The notes below the pieces were generated by a model, which had not been told where the DNA came from, made no database searches, and worked only from the letters and a program-made list of their open reading frames with translations. A stretch of 64,000 bases of DNA, taken from NCBI GenBank assembly GCA_937859595.1, contig CALMAH010000016.1:62001-126000 (forward strand), written 5' to 3'. Shown here piece by piece: positions 51,926-61,439 of this stretch. Every line of letters begins with the position of its first letter. The stretch's first letter is position 1. The translations under genes were made by a program, and so were the position numbers. The stretch is from an uncultured Acidobacteriota bacterium. GTDB lineage: Bacteria > Acidobacteriota > Blastocatellia > Pyrinomonadales > Pyrinomonadaceae.

Positions 51926-53020
51926 TTAATCAAGACGGGCACACAGCGAGTCAACGCGCGAGGAGAGCGAATCAATTTCGAAAGTGTCAAAATCAACCGG
52001 TGAAGCCAAACGTGAACGAAACTCCGCGATCCTTGCAGCCGACCCGGCATTGTCTAACTTACCCGACGCTAGATCAGAAGCGACGGCATCGCATGCTCTT
52101 CTGATGTTGTCCGGGTCCGCGCAGATGGCAACCATATCGACTCCGGCATTTAGTGACATAACCGACGCCTCGTGAATGCCAAAATTCTTAAGAATTGCTC
52201 CCATTTCAAGATCGTCGGACAACACAAGGCCGGTGAAGCCCATCTCGCCGCGAAGCAGGCCGTTGACCATGCTCCGGCTAAGAGATGATGGTAGAAGTCT
52301 GCCATTTTGGTCGTTCTCCTGCAAGCTAAGGTCCGGAAAGGCGGCGTGAGCGATCATTATGGCGTGAACCTCCCCCGTGGACATCAGCTTGCGATACGGG
52401 TAAAGGTCGACATCATTGAACTCGTCGTTACCAAGATCTACCACCGGCAGCTCTTCGTGTGAATCAACACGGGAGGCCCCCAGGCCCGGAAAATGCTTTA
52501 TGCAGCCCTGGCAGCCGTTCTCGTTCAGCGTTCGCAGGAATCGACCGGCAAGTTGGGTTGTCTCGACTTTAGTAGAACCAAAACTTCGTCCGACCAATCC
52601 GTTATTAAGGTTGTCGCGGGGATGCTCAAGAATGTCAACTACTGGGGCCAGCGTCATATTCAATCCCAATAGACGGATCGATCGGGCAATGATCGACGCA
52701 AGCTCGACAACATCAGCCACCGATCTGATCCGTCCCGGCTCCGGCATCGGCGTAAAGATCTTTCGTAGGCGATCTACGCGGCCGCCCTCCTGATCGATAC
52801 ACAAAATGGGTTCATAGGGAAGAAGTTCCCGAATGCCATCCACGAGGTCCCGTGTCTGGCGGGCCTCACGAATATTCCTGGAGAAAAGACAGATACCGCC
52901 GGGCATTATCTCCTTTAATAGAGCTTCTGTGGAGTCGTCTAGTTCCGGGCCGGGAAGCCCAATAAGAAGATGTTGTCCGGGATGGTCCATTTCGGCTGAT
53001 GCAGTTGTTCTGGCGGTCAC
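51926..53020 (-). CDS. nagZ: Beta-N-acetylhexosaminidase NagZ (GH3)
   Basis: A 364-residue GH3 enzyme. The His-Asp dyad segment is CIKHFPGLGASRVDSHEELPVVD, and the nucleophile aspartate is in GLVLSDDLEMGAI. PILCIDQEGGRVDRL and LLIGLPGPELDDSTEALLKEIMPGGICLFSRNI are also typical of NagZ. It removes GlcNAc from anhydromuropeptides in peptidoglycan recycling. The start may be M11 (MDHPGQH). It lies between mutS and the peptide-binding protein. The AmgK/MurU pair at 30-32 kb could feed on the same sugars. Confidence 0.93.
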   Translation of the reverse strand: MTARTTASAEMDHPGQHLLIGLPGPELDDSTEALLKEIMPGGICLFSRNIREARQTRDLVDGIRELLPYEPILCIDQEGGRVDRLRKIFTPMPEPGRIRSVADVVELASIIARSIRLLGLNMTLAPVVDILEHPRDNLNNGLVGRSFGSTKVETTQLAGRFLRTLNENGCQGCIKHFPGLGASRVDSHEELPVVDLGNDEFNDVDLYPYRKLMSTGEVHAIMIAHAAFPDLSLQENDQNGRLLPSSLSRSMVNGLLRGEMGFTGLVLSDDLEMGAILKNFGIHEASVMSLNAGVDMVAICADPDNIRRACDAVASDLASGKLDNAGSAARIAEFRSRLASPVDFDTFEIDSLSSRVDSLCARLD

Positions 53021-53106
53021 TATTTAACCAGTCGGCCAATATTCGTTAAAGCCATTTCTTAAATGTCGGTTTGCGACAATTAAACCGTTGCTTCAAGAAA
53101 GCAAAT

Positions 53107-55776
53107 TTACATTAACTTTTTCTTCAAGTGCTGCAAGAGATCTTTACATTCCTCCGGAGACAGCTTGCTGACGTCGGCTTCGCGGATCTCATCCACCACG
53201 GCATCGTTTCCGATCGAGAACAAAGTCGCCTGTGCGGCAACGGAACGTCCGGCAACAGCCGCCATCCCGTGTTCACTTCCTTCGGAGAACACGGCGAGCT
53301 CATATTTTTCCAGTCTTGCCAAGACGTCCTTTGCTCTCTCGATGACCTTTGGCGGAAGACCGGCCAAACGAGCGACGGCGATCCCATAGGACTTTGACGC
53401 CTTTCCTTTGACCAGTTTATGGAGAAATACAACCTCTCCGTCCTTTTCAGTTGCAGAGATCTGATAATTCTTAGCCCCGGGTAGCAGTTCGGCAAGTTCC
53501 GTCAGCTCATGATAATGTGTCGCGAACATCGTCTTTGCCGAATGTTCTACGGAATCGTGGATATATTCTGCAACCGCCCACGCAATAGAAAGACCGTCAA
53601 ATGTCGACGTGCCGCGCCCGATCTCGTCCAGAAGAACAAGGCTGCGGGGAGTAGCGCTATGCAGGATCGCGGCAGTTTCAGTCATTTCAACCATAAAGGT
53701 TGAGCGTCCTGACGACAGATCATCCGACGCTCCTACTCGGGTGAATATCCGGTCCGCGATCGGAAGCCTTGCAGCCGCCGCCGGAACGAACGAGCCGATC
53801 TGCGCGAGCAGTTGAATAAGTGCGACCTGGCGAAGGATCGTGGATTTTCCACCCATGTTTGCACCGGTAACGATCAGCAGGCGATCCGTAGAGTTATTCA
53901 GATATACGTCGTTAGGAACAAAGGAGCTGCTGATGAACGGCTCCACAACGGGATGCCGCCCACCCTTTATCTCGATCTCATCGCCATCGTGCAAGACGGG
54001 CCGGACGAAATTTGAACGAGCAGCGGTCTCCGAAAATCCGGCAAGCACGTCAAGTGTTGCGAGGGCACGGGCCGTGGTCTGGAGCCTTCGTGTCTCGCTT
54101 CGAACCCGTTCCTTTACTTGAGCAAATACTTCTTGCTCAATCTGCAGAATCATTTCCTCGGCTCCCAGAACCTTTTGCTCCCACTCCTTCAATTGATCTG
54201 TGGTGTAACGCTCGGCATTTGCCAAGGTCTGACGCCGCTGATAGTCGTCCGGCACTTTGGCAAGATTGGCCTTGGAAACCTCGATGTAATATCCGAAGAC
54301 ATTATTAAATCTAACTTTGAGCGTTGGTATGTTCGTTCGCTCACGTTCCTTTTCCTCAAATGCCGCTATCGTCTGTTTAACAGAGCCGGCGACGTGGCGC
54401 AACTCATCGAGTTCTTCATTAAAGCCGCCGCGAATAATACCGCCTTCGGAAAGATTGACGGGAGGTTCGTCTGTGATGGCGTTGGAAATGAGTTCCCGAA
54501 TCTCCGGCAGATCGAATATGTTCTCCGAGAGTACCTGAAGCAGCAGTGAATCCGCATCGTTCAGGGCAGCCTGCAAAAACGGGACCTGTTCCAGCGAGCG
54601 GCCGATCGCGATCAGGTCTCTTGGTGAGGCAGAGGCCAGGTTCAGCCTGCCAACCAGTCGTTCGATGTCCGAGATATTCTTGAGCAAATGACGGACTCGC
54701 TCTCTCAGCATTGAATCGCCAAGCTCTTGCACTGCGGCGAGCCGAGTTTCGACCTCACTCCGCTTTATAGAAGGTCGGAGCAGCCACGAGCGAAGAAGAC
54801 GCGAGCCCATGGAGGTTACACAAGTGTCAATAACGCCGAGCAGACTGCGCCCGGCATCGCCCGCTCGCGATTCGAAGATCTCCAAATTGGTGATCGTTAC
54901 GGCGTCAAGAACCAGCGAGTCGGAACGCTCAAAATAGCTGATCGCCGAGACGTGATCTGCGGTTGAACGTTGAGTCTCCCTGGCATACAAAAGGCAGGCA
55001 CCTGCTGCCGATACAGCGAGTATCTTTTCCTCAAGTCCTACACCTTTTAGGTTATGTAACTTAAAGTGTTTCCTCAATAATTCCGATGCTCTTTCCGGTT
55101 CGAATGACCCTGAGTCTGTATTTGTAATGACAAACCCGCTATCTACGAGGTCGTTCTGATTCGATCTGTGTTCCTTCGCGAACAAGCTTGAGCCGGAACC
55201 TTCGAGATTCAGGTGCTTTTTATAGCGGGCCTCTGCGTCCTCCGGCACCAGCATCTCCCTTACCGGATAGGCCTTTAGGGTATCGGCGACCTGCGGCCAT
55301 GCATCGTTCCCGTCAAATTGCGTCGCAGTGAACTCGCCCGAAGAAAGATCCAGGAGAGCCATGCCGACTGAACCCTCGCTTGCGAAAACGGCGGCCAGAA
55401 AGTTACTGTCTCGCGGTTCATTTAGCTGGGGGTCGACTGCGGTCCCCGGCGATATGACCCTGACGACCTCGCGCCGGACCAATTTCGTGGACTTGTCAGC
55501 GGGTTCCGCCTGTTCACAGATGGCGACACGATAGCCCTTACGAACAAGCCGCGAAATATATGTGGCGGCGGCATGGTGTGGTACCCCGCACATCGGGATC
55601 GGATTTGGCGAATCTTTCTGACGGGCCGTTAGGGTGATATCAAGCTCCCGGGCACCGACCACCGCATCCTCGTTGAACATCTCGTAAAAATCACCGAGAC
55701 GAAAGAACAATATGGTGCCCGGATATTGTGATTTGATCTCCAGATACTGGCGGAGCATTGGAGTGACGTTTCCCAT
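53107..55776 (-). CDS. mutS: DNA mismatch repair protein MutS
   Basis: An 889-residue MutS1 protein. The mismatch-recognition F-x-E motif is F30-Y31-E32 in RLGDFYEMFNEDA. The ATPase has Walker A TGANMGGKSTILRQ, the YLNNSTDRLLIV lead-in, SFVPAAAARLPIADRIFTRVGASDDLSSGRSTFMVEM, Walker B VLLDEIGRGTSTFDG and ATHYHEL. It recognises mismatches and recruits MutL (not in this window). It is followed by nagZ after 86 nt. Confidence 0.97.
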   Translation of the reverse strand: MGNVTPMLRQYLEIKSQYPGTILFFRLGDFYEMFNEDAVVGARELDITLTARQKDSPNPIPMCGVPHHAAATYISRLVRKGYRVAICEQAEPADKSTKLVRREVVRVISPGTAVDPQLNEPRDSNFLAAVFASEGSVGMALLDLSSGEFTATQFDGNDAWPQVADTLKAYPVREMLVPEDAEARYKKHLNLEGSGSSLFAKEHRSNQNDLVDSGFVITNTDSGSFEPERASELLRKHFKLHNLKGVGLEEKILAVSAAGACLLYARETQRSTADHVSAISYFERSDSLVLDAVTITNLEIFESRAGDAGRSLLGVIDTCVTSMGSRLLRSWLLRPSIKRSEVETRLAAVQELGDSMLRERVRHLLKNISDIERLVGRLNLASASPRDLIAIGRSLEQVPFLQAALNDADSLLLQVLSENIFDLPEIRELISNAITDEPPVNLSEGGIIRGGFNEELDELRHVAGSVKQTIAAFEEKERERTNIPTLKVRFNNVFGYYIEVSKANLAKVPDDYQRRQTLANAERYTTDQLKEWEQKVLGAEEMILQIEQEVFAQVKERVRSETRRLQTTARALATLDVLAGFSETAARSNFVRPVLHDGDEIEIKGGRHPVVEPFISSSFVPNDVYLNNSTDRLLIVTGANMGGKSTILRQVALIQLLAQIGSFVPAAAARLPIADRIFTRVGASDDLSSGRSTFMVEMTETAAILHSATPRSLVLLDEIGRGTSTFDGLSIAWAVAEYIHDSVEHSAKTMFATHYHELTELAELLPGAKNYQISATEKDGEVVFLHKLVKGKASKSYGIAVARLAGLPPKVIERAKDVLARLEKYELAVFSEGSEHGMAAVAGRSVAAQATLFSIGNDAVVDEIREADVSKLSPEECKDLLQHLKKKLM

Positions 55777-56014
55777 AGAGCCTGTGCGTACGGTCGAAAG
55801 TGAGTTTAACCAAAACGCCCGGATGAATCAAAAGTCTGGTTTCCAATGGAAGCACATTTTGTTAAACTTATCCTTTATTGCCCGCAGGCAAAATTTGCCT
55901 AAATATTTATTTGCGAACAACTTCGAGCAGAGTTCCGCTATCGAAGCTCATACGTTTTGAGTTGGGACCATGATCGATTTGGCCAATTGCAGTACATCCG
56001 AAGGAGTTTTGGGG
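55777..56014. promoter_or_regulatory. Divergent upstream region of the exopolysaccharide operon
   Basis: Between mutS and the Wza-like gene. A palindrome AGGCAAAATTTGCCT (55886-55900; 7-bp arms, one central base) lies about 115 nt before the start codon and is followed by an AT-rich run (TAAATATTTATTTG) that could hold the promoter. No precise -35/-10 pair is chosen. Confidence 0.45.
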
Positions 56015-56992
56015 ATGAGAAAGTTATTCATACCAGTAGCAGTTGTTTTATTTGCTTTACCGTCGCTATTGATAGCTCAAACCGAGGGGACGAACGGTAT
56101 CTCGCCAACCCGCTCCGCACCAGGACAGGATGAAAGGTACCGCATCGGATTTCAGGACACGCTTGAGATCCAGGTATTTCGTCGGCCGGAATTGACCCAG
56201 CGGGTCAGTGTAGCGCCGAATGGCACGATCAATCTTTTCCGTATACCGGAACCTATCATTGCCGTGTGCAAGACCGAACGCGAGTTGGCTAATGATATCA
56301 CCGAGGCATATCAGCGGGACTATCTTCGAAATCCTGAGGTCAGCGTGGTCGCCGTTGAGCAGCGGTCGCAAGCCTTCGGTGTGTTGGGTGCTGTGGACAA
56401 ACCGGGCTACTACTTCGTTAATCGGCCGATCAGGCTGCTCGAACTGCTCGCGATGGCGGGTGGGCAAACGGACAAGGCGGGTTCACAGATCGTCGTAGCG
56501 AGGACGGGGAGTACGGCGAATTGTCGTCCGGACGCTTTGCAAAACCAAAACGACGTAGAGGATGACATCACGGTAATAAACTTCAAGCTTCGCGACGTTT
56601 TGGAAGCACGGCAGAGCATTGTGATGCAGCCCGGCGACATAGTCAATGTGATGGACGCCGACATTGTCTTTGTTTATGGCAATGTAAACAAACAGGGTCA
56701 GGTGACGATGCGGGAGCCGCTCACTCTGACACAGGCAATTGCATCTGCTGAAGGACTCCGGCCGGCGGCGAGCAAGAATGATGTAAGGATCCTCCGACAA
56801 GTTCAAGGATCATTGGAACGGAAAGAATTCGTTTACGACCTGAGAGATATTGACCGCAGACGGGTTCCTGACCCCTATTTGGAGCCGAACGATATTGTTG
56901 CGGTCGGAGAGGATCGTACGAAGAGCATTCTGAACAGTATCGGCAGATCGCTTACGAATGGTATCCCGTCGGTACTTTATAGGTTCCCGTAA
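56015..56992 (+). CDS. Polysaccharide export lipoprotein-type protein (Wza-like, SLBB)
   Basis: Start ATG 56015 has AAGGAG 9 nt upstream; the frame opens earlier without support. A signal peptide (FIPVAVVLFALPSLLIAQ) leads to a Poly_export domain (YRIGFQDTLEIQVFRRPELTQRVSVAPNGTINLFRIPEPI, DITEAYQRDYLRNPEVSVVAVEQ), then two SLBB domains (AFGVLGAVDKPGYYFVNRPIRLLELLAMAGG; VFVYGNVNKQGQVTMREPLTLTQAIASAEGL). No lipobox cysteine is seen at the cleavage site. It forms the outer-membrane or periplasmic export channel with the Wzc-like kinase next door. Confidence 0.92.
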   Translation: MRKLFIPVAVVLFALPSLLIAQTEGTNGISPTRSAPGQDERYRIGFQDTLEIQVFRRPELTQRVSVAPNGTINLFRIPEPIIAVCKTERELANDITEAYQRDYLRNPEVSVVAVEQRSQAFGVLGAVDKPGYYFVNRPIRLLELLAMAGGQTDKAGSQIVVARTGSTANCRPDALQNQNDVEDDITVINFKLRDVLEARQSIVMQPGDIVNVMDADIVFVYGNVNKQGQVTMREPLTLTQAIASAEGLRPAASKNDVRILRQVQGSLERKEFVYDLRDIDRRRVPDPYLEPNDIVAVGEDRTKSILNSIGRSLTNGIPSVLYRFP

Positions 56993-57001
56993 AAAAGCTT
57001 C

Positions 57002-59497
57002 ATGAAAGAAACCAGAGATCTTATGCCCCGGCCGGTCGAGCCGGTTGTAGATTTGGAGCGGCCATTCGATCAGCAGATCGGGGCGGGTGTAGGCCGTTAT
57101 CCCGCCTACCGGGAAGTCTATGAACAAGACGGCTTTCAGCTGATCGATTACTGGAGGGCGATCAGAAAGCGGCTCTGGCTGGTCGTAGGCGTCGCCGTCC
57201 TGGCGACGACCCTCTCGGCGATCTATATGGCGCGAAAGCCTGATATTTTCATGGCTGCTGCAAAGGTACAGGTCGACCTGGAGCAGACAAATCCCGATCT
57301 TGTTACCCCCGACAGGCAAAGGCCTATCTCAAATCCGGATCCGACATATTTTAATACGCAACTACAACTGTTAAGCAGCGATACGATCCTGCGACGGGTG
57401 ATCAAGGAGCACAGCCTTGACTCCAATAAAGCCTTTCAAGACGAGGCGATGAATGGCTCGACCTCGTTACTTCGCTCTGTGTTCCGTTCGATCGGGCTTG
57501 TTTCGGACAGATCAGCAGTAGACGAAGGTTCGCTGGATCAGTTCAATAGCTCTATCAATTCGAGCCTGTTGTCGGCAGATGAGATCGCTGAGGCGATAAG
57601 GCTTGCCCCTTACGTTACCGCACTCAAACGAAACCTGAATGTTGAGCCGGTCAGAGAGCCGCGCACAACTTTGAAAGACACTCGCCTTATCGATGTTTCG
57701 TTCCGGCACACGAATCCGGACGTAGCAGCATTTGTTGTCAATAGCCTCGGTGAAACCTTTGCAAATGCAAACCAGGAACAGCGAACTGGAACCTCTCGGA
57801 AGACCAGCGACTTTCTGCAAAAGCGGATCGCGGATCTCCAGTCGGATATTCGGGCGGATGAACTAAAACTTGTCGAACTGGAAAGGAACGAGAACATCCT
57901 TAAGACGCCGGGTGACCAAACCATCGTGCTCGAAAGGCTTGCGGGATTGAACAAGGACCTATTGACAGCGGAGAACGAACGCAAGACCGCTGAGGCCGAA
58001 TACAACTCGGTCAGGAATTCACCGGAAAGGCTTCGATCCGTCGCCGATGCCGAAAGTATGAGGTTTATTACTGAGCGTGAGAATATGCTCATCGCATTCC
58101 GCAATGAGACACAGAAAAATATAGCAGCGCTCAATGCCAACAAAGCCAGGCTGCTTGAAGAATTCCGGGAATCTGCTCCGGAGATCAAGGAGATCGATTC
58201 TCAAGTTGCAAGTTTGGAAAACTCTCTTGCAAAAGAGACTGAAAAGGCAAACACAGAGATCAGATCATACCGAGACCGGACCGCGAAAAATCTTTTGGAC
58301 GTTCTTGAAACCAGATTTCGTCGGGCTAAGGAGAAAGAGGATAAGATAAGGGCCGCTTTTAATCTTCAGTTCAATGAGGCCCAGGGGCAGAATGTCGGAG
58401 AGGTGATGCTTAGGCTGCTTCGGCAGAATATCGACACCAACAGAGGTTTCCTTGAAAACCTTCGAAAGCAATTAAGCTCGACCGACGTCGCTTCGCAGGG
58501 ATCGGACAACAACATCCGCGTTGCGGAGTATGCTATCCCGCCTAAAGAGCCGGTCTCGCCGCGTCGTTTGCTTACCGTAACTTCGGTTCTATTTCTTTCG
58601 ACTCTATTTGGAATGGGTTTGGCTCTTTTCCTCGAATATCTCGACGATACGATCCGTACGACTGAAGAGATCGAGAGCTATTTGCAGCTTCCTGCGCTGG
58701 CCGCCATCCCATCTATCGAATCCGGGTCCAAACGCAAATTGTTGCTTGTTGGAGGGACTGAAAAGCCTGATGAGGATGAACTGGCAAGATCAGAGCTCTT
58801 GATCCATTCCGACCCGAAATCGTCACTCGCGGAAGCCTACCGCCAGTTGCGAACATCGATACTGCTTTCGACCGCGGGGCACGCTCCGAAGTCGCTGCTT
58901 GTAACGTCCAGCCTGCCTTCAGAGGGTAAGACCACAACGGCGGCCAACACCGCGATCACATTGGCGCAGACCGGAGCAAGCGTCCTTGTCATCGATGCCG
59001 ATATGCGCAGGCCCCGGCTGCACTCAGTATTTGGCATCGAAAATGGAGCGGGTCTTAGTACGCTGTTGTCGAGCGCACTGGATCAAAATGAGGTATTCAG
59101 TACGATAAAACGTGACGAAGCTGCAAATCTGAGTGTGCTAACATCGGGACCGATCCCTCCAAATCCCGCAGAATTGATCGGTTCGGAGCAAATGTCGAAT
59201 CTTTTGAAGATGGTTCAGGGCTATTTTACCCACGTCGTCGTCGATTCGCCGCCGATCAATTCTTTCACTGATGGCGTGCTAATCGCCTCAATGGTAGACG
59301 GCGTGATCCTGGTTGTTCACTCCGGCAAGAGCTCACGGCAGGTTGTCAGGAGGGCAAAACAGCTGCTGCAGGACATCGGAGCGCGGATATTCGGAGTTGT
59401 TTTGAACAACATCGACTTGAACTCACACGACAACTATTATTATTACCAAAGTTACTATGACCGAAACTCCTATTTCTCCTCAGACGAGAGGGAATAG
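57002..59497 (+). CDS. Chain-length determinant/tyrosine autokinase (Wzc-like)
   Basis: An 831-residue fused polysaccharide co-polymerase and BY-kinase. N-terminal Wzz domain with a TM helix (LVVGVAVLATTLSAIYMA) and the second TM (LLTVTSVLFLSTLFGMGLALFLEYLDDTIRT); long periplasmic coiled coil between (residues ~250-480). Kinase: Walker A SSLPSEGKTTTAAN, Walker A' VLVIDADMRRPRLH, Walker B HVVVDSPPI. The C-terminus is a tyrosine cluster (DNYYYYQSYYDRNSYF) for autophosphorylation. It controls chain length and export with the Wza-like protein. Confidence 0.95.
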   Translation: MKETRDLMPRPVEPVVDLERPFDQQIGAGVGRYPAYREVYEQDGFQLIDYWRAIRKRLWLVVGVAVLATTLSAIYMARKPDIFMAAAKVQVDLEQTNPDLVTPDRQRPISNPDPTYFNTQLQLLSSDTILRRVIKEHSLDSNKAFQDEAMNGSTSLLRSVFRSIGLVSDRSAVDEGSLDQFNSSINSSLLSADEIAEAIRLAPYVTALKRNLNVEPVREPRTTLKDTRLIDVSFRHTNPDVAAFVVNSLGETFANANQEQRTGTSRKTSDFLQKRIADLQSDIRADELKLVELERNENILKTPGDQTIVLERLAGLNKDLLTAENERKTAEAEYNSVRNSPERLRSVADAESMRFITERENMLIAFRNETQKNIAALNANKARLLEEFRESAPEIKEIDSQVASLENSLAKETEKANTEIRSYRDRTAKNLLDVLETRFRRAKEKEDKIRAAFNLQFNEAQGQNVGEVMLRLLRQNIDTNRGFLENLRKQLSSTDVASQGSDNNIRVAEYAIPPKEPVSPRRLLTVTSVLFLSTLFGMGLALFLEYLDDTIRTTEEIESYLQLPALAAIPSIESGSKRKLLLVGGTEKPDEDELARSELLIHSDPKSSLAEAYRQLRTSILLSTAGHAPKSLLVTSSLPSEGKTTTAANTAITLAQTGASVLVIDADMRRPRLHSVFGIENGAGLSTLLSSALDQNEVFSTIKRDEAANLSVLTSGPIPPNPAELIGSEQMSNLLKMVQGYFTHVVVDSPPINSFTDGVLIASMVDGVILVVHSGKSSRQVVRRAKQLLQDIGARIFGVVLNNIDLNSHDNYYYYQSYYDRNSYFSSDERE

Positions 59498-59521
59498 GTC
59501 CTGGGCCTGAACTGATCAAAT

Positions 59522-60544
59522 ATGCCAACTAAAACGAGAGTCCTTGTCACGGGCGCCGGCGGCTTTATCGGAAGCCATTTGGTAACAAGATTAAAGGAAC
59601 TTGGCTACTGGGTGCGCGGTGTCGATATCAAACGGCCGGAATTTGCCGAGACAGACGCAGACGAGTTCGAATTGCTCGACCTCCGTCGGTGGGAAAATTG
59701 TCTTCAAGCCACCGAAGGGGTCGACGAGGTGTATGCCCTCGCGGCCGATATGGGCGGCATGGGTTTTATCTCATCAAATCACGCTCCGATCCTATATAAT
59801 AATTCGCTCATCAATCTGCATACACTTGAGGCGGCAAGGGAAAACCGTGTTTCGCGGTATCTCTACACAAGCTCTGCTTGCATTTACCCCGAATATCTAC
59901 AGGAAGAAGCCGACGTCGTACCGCTGAAGGAAGAAGACGCCTATCCTGCGCTCCCTCAAGACGCCTATGGGTGGGAGAAGCTGATCTCAGAAAGGCTTTG
60001 TATGCACTATCGTGAAGACTACGGCATGGAGACACGTACGGTTCGTTTTCACAACATTTTCGGAGAGAAAGGAACATGGGAAGGCGGCCGGGAAAAGGCT
60101 CCCGCGGCCCTTTGCCGAAAGATCGCACATGCAAAACTGACCGGCGATCGCGAGGTGGAGATCTGGGGCGACGGCGAGCAGACCAGGTCGTTCTGTTATA
60201 TCAGCGATTGTGTCGAGGGCATCTATCGGCTGATGCGGTCAGATTTCAGCGACCCGATAAACCTGGGCCAGGACCGAATGGTCTCGATCAATGAGCTGGC
60301 CGATATTATCGCGAAGATCGCCGGTGTCGAGGTTGAAAAGAGATATGTCGAAGGGCCGCAGGGAGTGAGAGGGCGGAACTCCGATAACAGCCTTCTCCGC
60401 AAAGTCCTCGACTGGGAACCGGAGGTGTCGCTGGAGGATGGACTCGCAACGACTTATGCCTGGATCGAAAAGCAAGTGGCCGAAAGAATTGGAACGAACA
60501 TCAGATCCGGCACAGCAGCAGCCGGGACCGCCGAAAGTGTCTGA
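59522..60544 (+). CDS. GDP-mannose 3,5-epimerase-like NAD-dependent epimerase
   Basis: A 340-residue extended SDR. The NAD motif is VTGAGGFIGSH; the catalytic Y-x3-K is QDAYGWEKL; the GME-type cysteine lies in SSACIYPEYL and the GREKAPAALCRK segment with its lysine is present. ADMGGMGFISSNHAPIL is also characteristic of plant GDP-mannose 3,5-epimerase (GME). It would make GDP-L-galactose or GDP-L-gulose for the polymer. Closest alternatives are other NDP-sugar epimerases. It is followed by an overlapping glycosyltransferase. Confidence 0.85.
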   Translation: MPTKTRVLVTGAGGFIGSHLVTRLKELGYWVRGVDIKRPEFAETDADEFELLDLRRWENCLQATEGVDEVYALAADMGGMGFISSNHAPILYNNSLINLHTLEAARENRVSRYLYTSSACIYPEYLQEEADVVPLKEEDAYPALPQDAYGWEKLISERLCMHYREDYGMETRTVRFHNIFGEKGTWEGGREKAPAALCRKIAHAKLTGDREVEIWGDGEQTRSFCYISDCVEGIYRLMRSDFSDPINLGQDRMVSINELADIIAKIAGVEVEKRYVEGPQGVRGRNSDNSLLRKVLDWEPEVSLEDGLATTYAWIEKQVAERIGTNIRSGTAAAGTAESV

Positions 60545-61439
60545 TCCGCTGAAAGTAGCCCTCGTGATCCCGGTCCATAACCGCCGCGAAACCACCCTTC
60601 AGGCACTCAGAAGCCTTTCCCGGATCGACAGGTCAGGAATTGCGGTCAGGATCTTTGTCGTTGACGATGGTTCGTCAGATGGTACTTCTGAAGCGATCGC
60701 CAAGCTATTTCGGGATGTAACGATCGTGAAAGGTGACGGTACTCTTCACTATGCCGGGGGAACGAACCTAGGCATCGAGGCCGCCGCCGAGTGGGAGCCG
60801 GATCACTTCCTGCTCATGAACGACGATTCCGTTTTTCACGAGTCGTTTCTTGTTCGTCTGGTTGAAACCGCCGAGAAAAATCCGAGATCAGTGGTCGGCG
60901 CACTATTGCTCCTTTGGGACGCGCCTCACAAGGTCTTTCAGGTAGGTCAGGTATGGCGTACGTTCCGGGACGGGTGGCAGATCCCTGACGATCTGACTGC
61001 GTTCAACGTTCCAAAAGAAGCATTCACAGTCGAATGCCTTGTCGGGAACTGCACCTTGGTTCCGGCGGCCGCTGTCAAGGAATGCGGCGTTCTGGACGCC
61101 GCAAACTTTCCAATGGGCTGGGGAGATGCTCAGTATTTTATGAGGCTCAGGAAAGCGGGATGGACGCTTCTCATCGAGCCTCGGGCATATGTTTGGTGCG
61201 AACCGAACACATACCCGGCGCCGCTTCACGAACAGGGCATTCGCAGGGTATTTAGCGTACTCTTCCTTGACCAACGCCATCCAAGCAATTTCAAACGCCA
61301 GTTCCAGGCTCGATGGCATTCTGCTCCGAATCGGGGCGCTGCGGTTGCAGCATTTTCTGTGTATATTCTCAAGATCGTAGGCAAGTCCTTGAGTTTCGGC
61401 CTTAGAAAGCTTTTTCGAGTCGGAGGACGACAAAGATGA
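60537..61439 (+). CDS. Glycosyltransferase family 2
   Basis: Start GTG 60537 (VSDPLKVALVIPVHNRRET) overlaps the epimerase stop by 8 nt; an ATG at 60438 in the same frame would overlap it by about 107 nt and is less likely. About 300 residues. GT-A motifs: VIPVHNRRETTLQALRSL, VDDGSSDGTSEAI, a nucleotide-binding LLMNDDSVFH and later PMGWGDAQYFMRLRKAGW. The end is YVWCEPNTYPAPLHEQGI and a C-terminal hydrophobic stretch. It adds a sugar to the lipid-linked repeat unit. The stop overlaps the next glycosyltransferase by ATGA. Confidence 0.88.
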   Translation: MSDPLKVALVIPVHNRRETTLQALRSLSRIDRSGIAVRIFVVDDGSSDGTSEAIAKLFRDVTIVKGDGTLHYAGGTNLGIEAAAEWEPDHFLLMNDDSVFHESFLVRLVETAEKNPRSVVGALLLLWDAPHKVFQVGQVWRTFRDGWQIPDDLTAFNVPKEAFTVECLVGNCTLVPAAAVKECGVLDAANFPMGWGDAQYFMRLRKAGWTLLIEPRAYVWCEPNTYPAPLHEQGIRRVFSVLFLDQRHPSNFKRQFQARWHSAPNRGAAVAAFSVYILKIVGKSLSFGLRKLFRVGGRQR

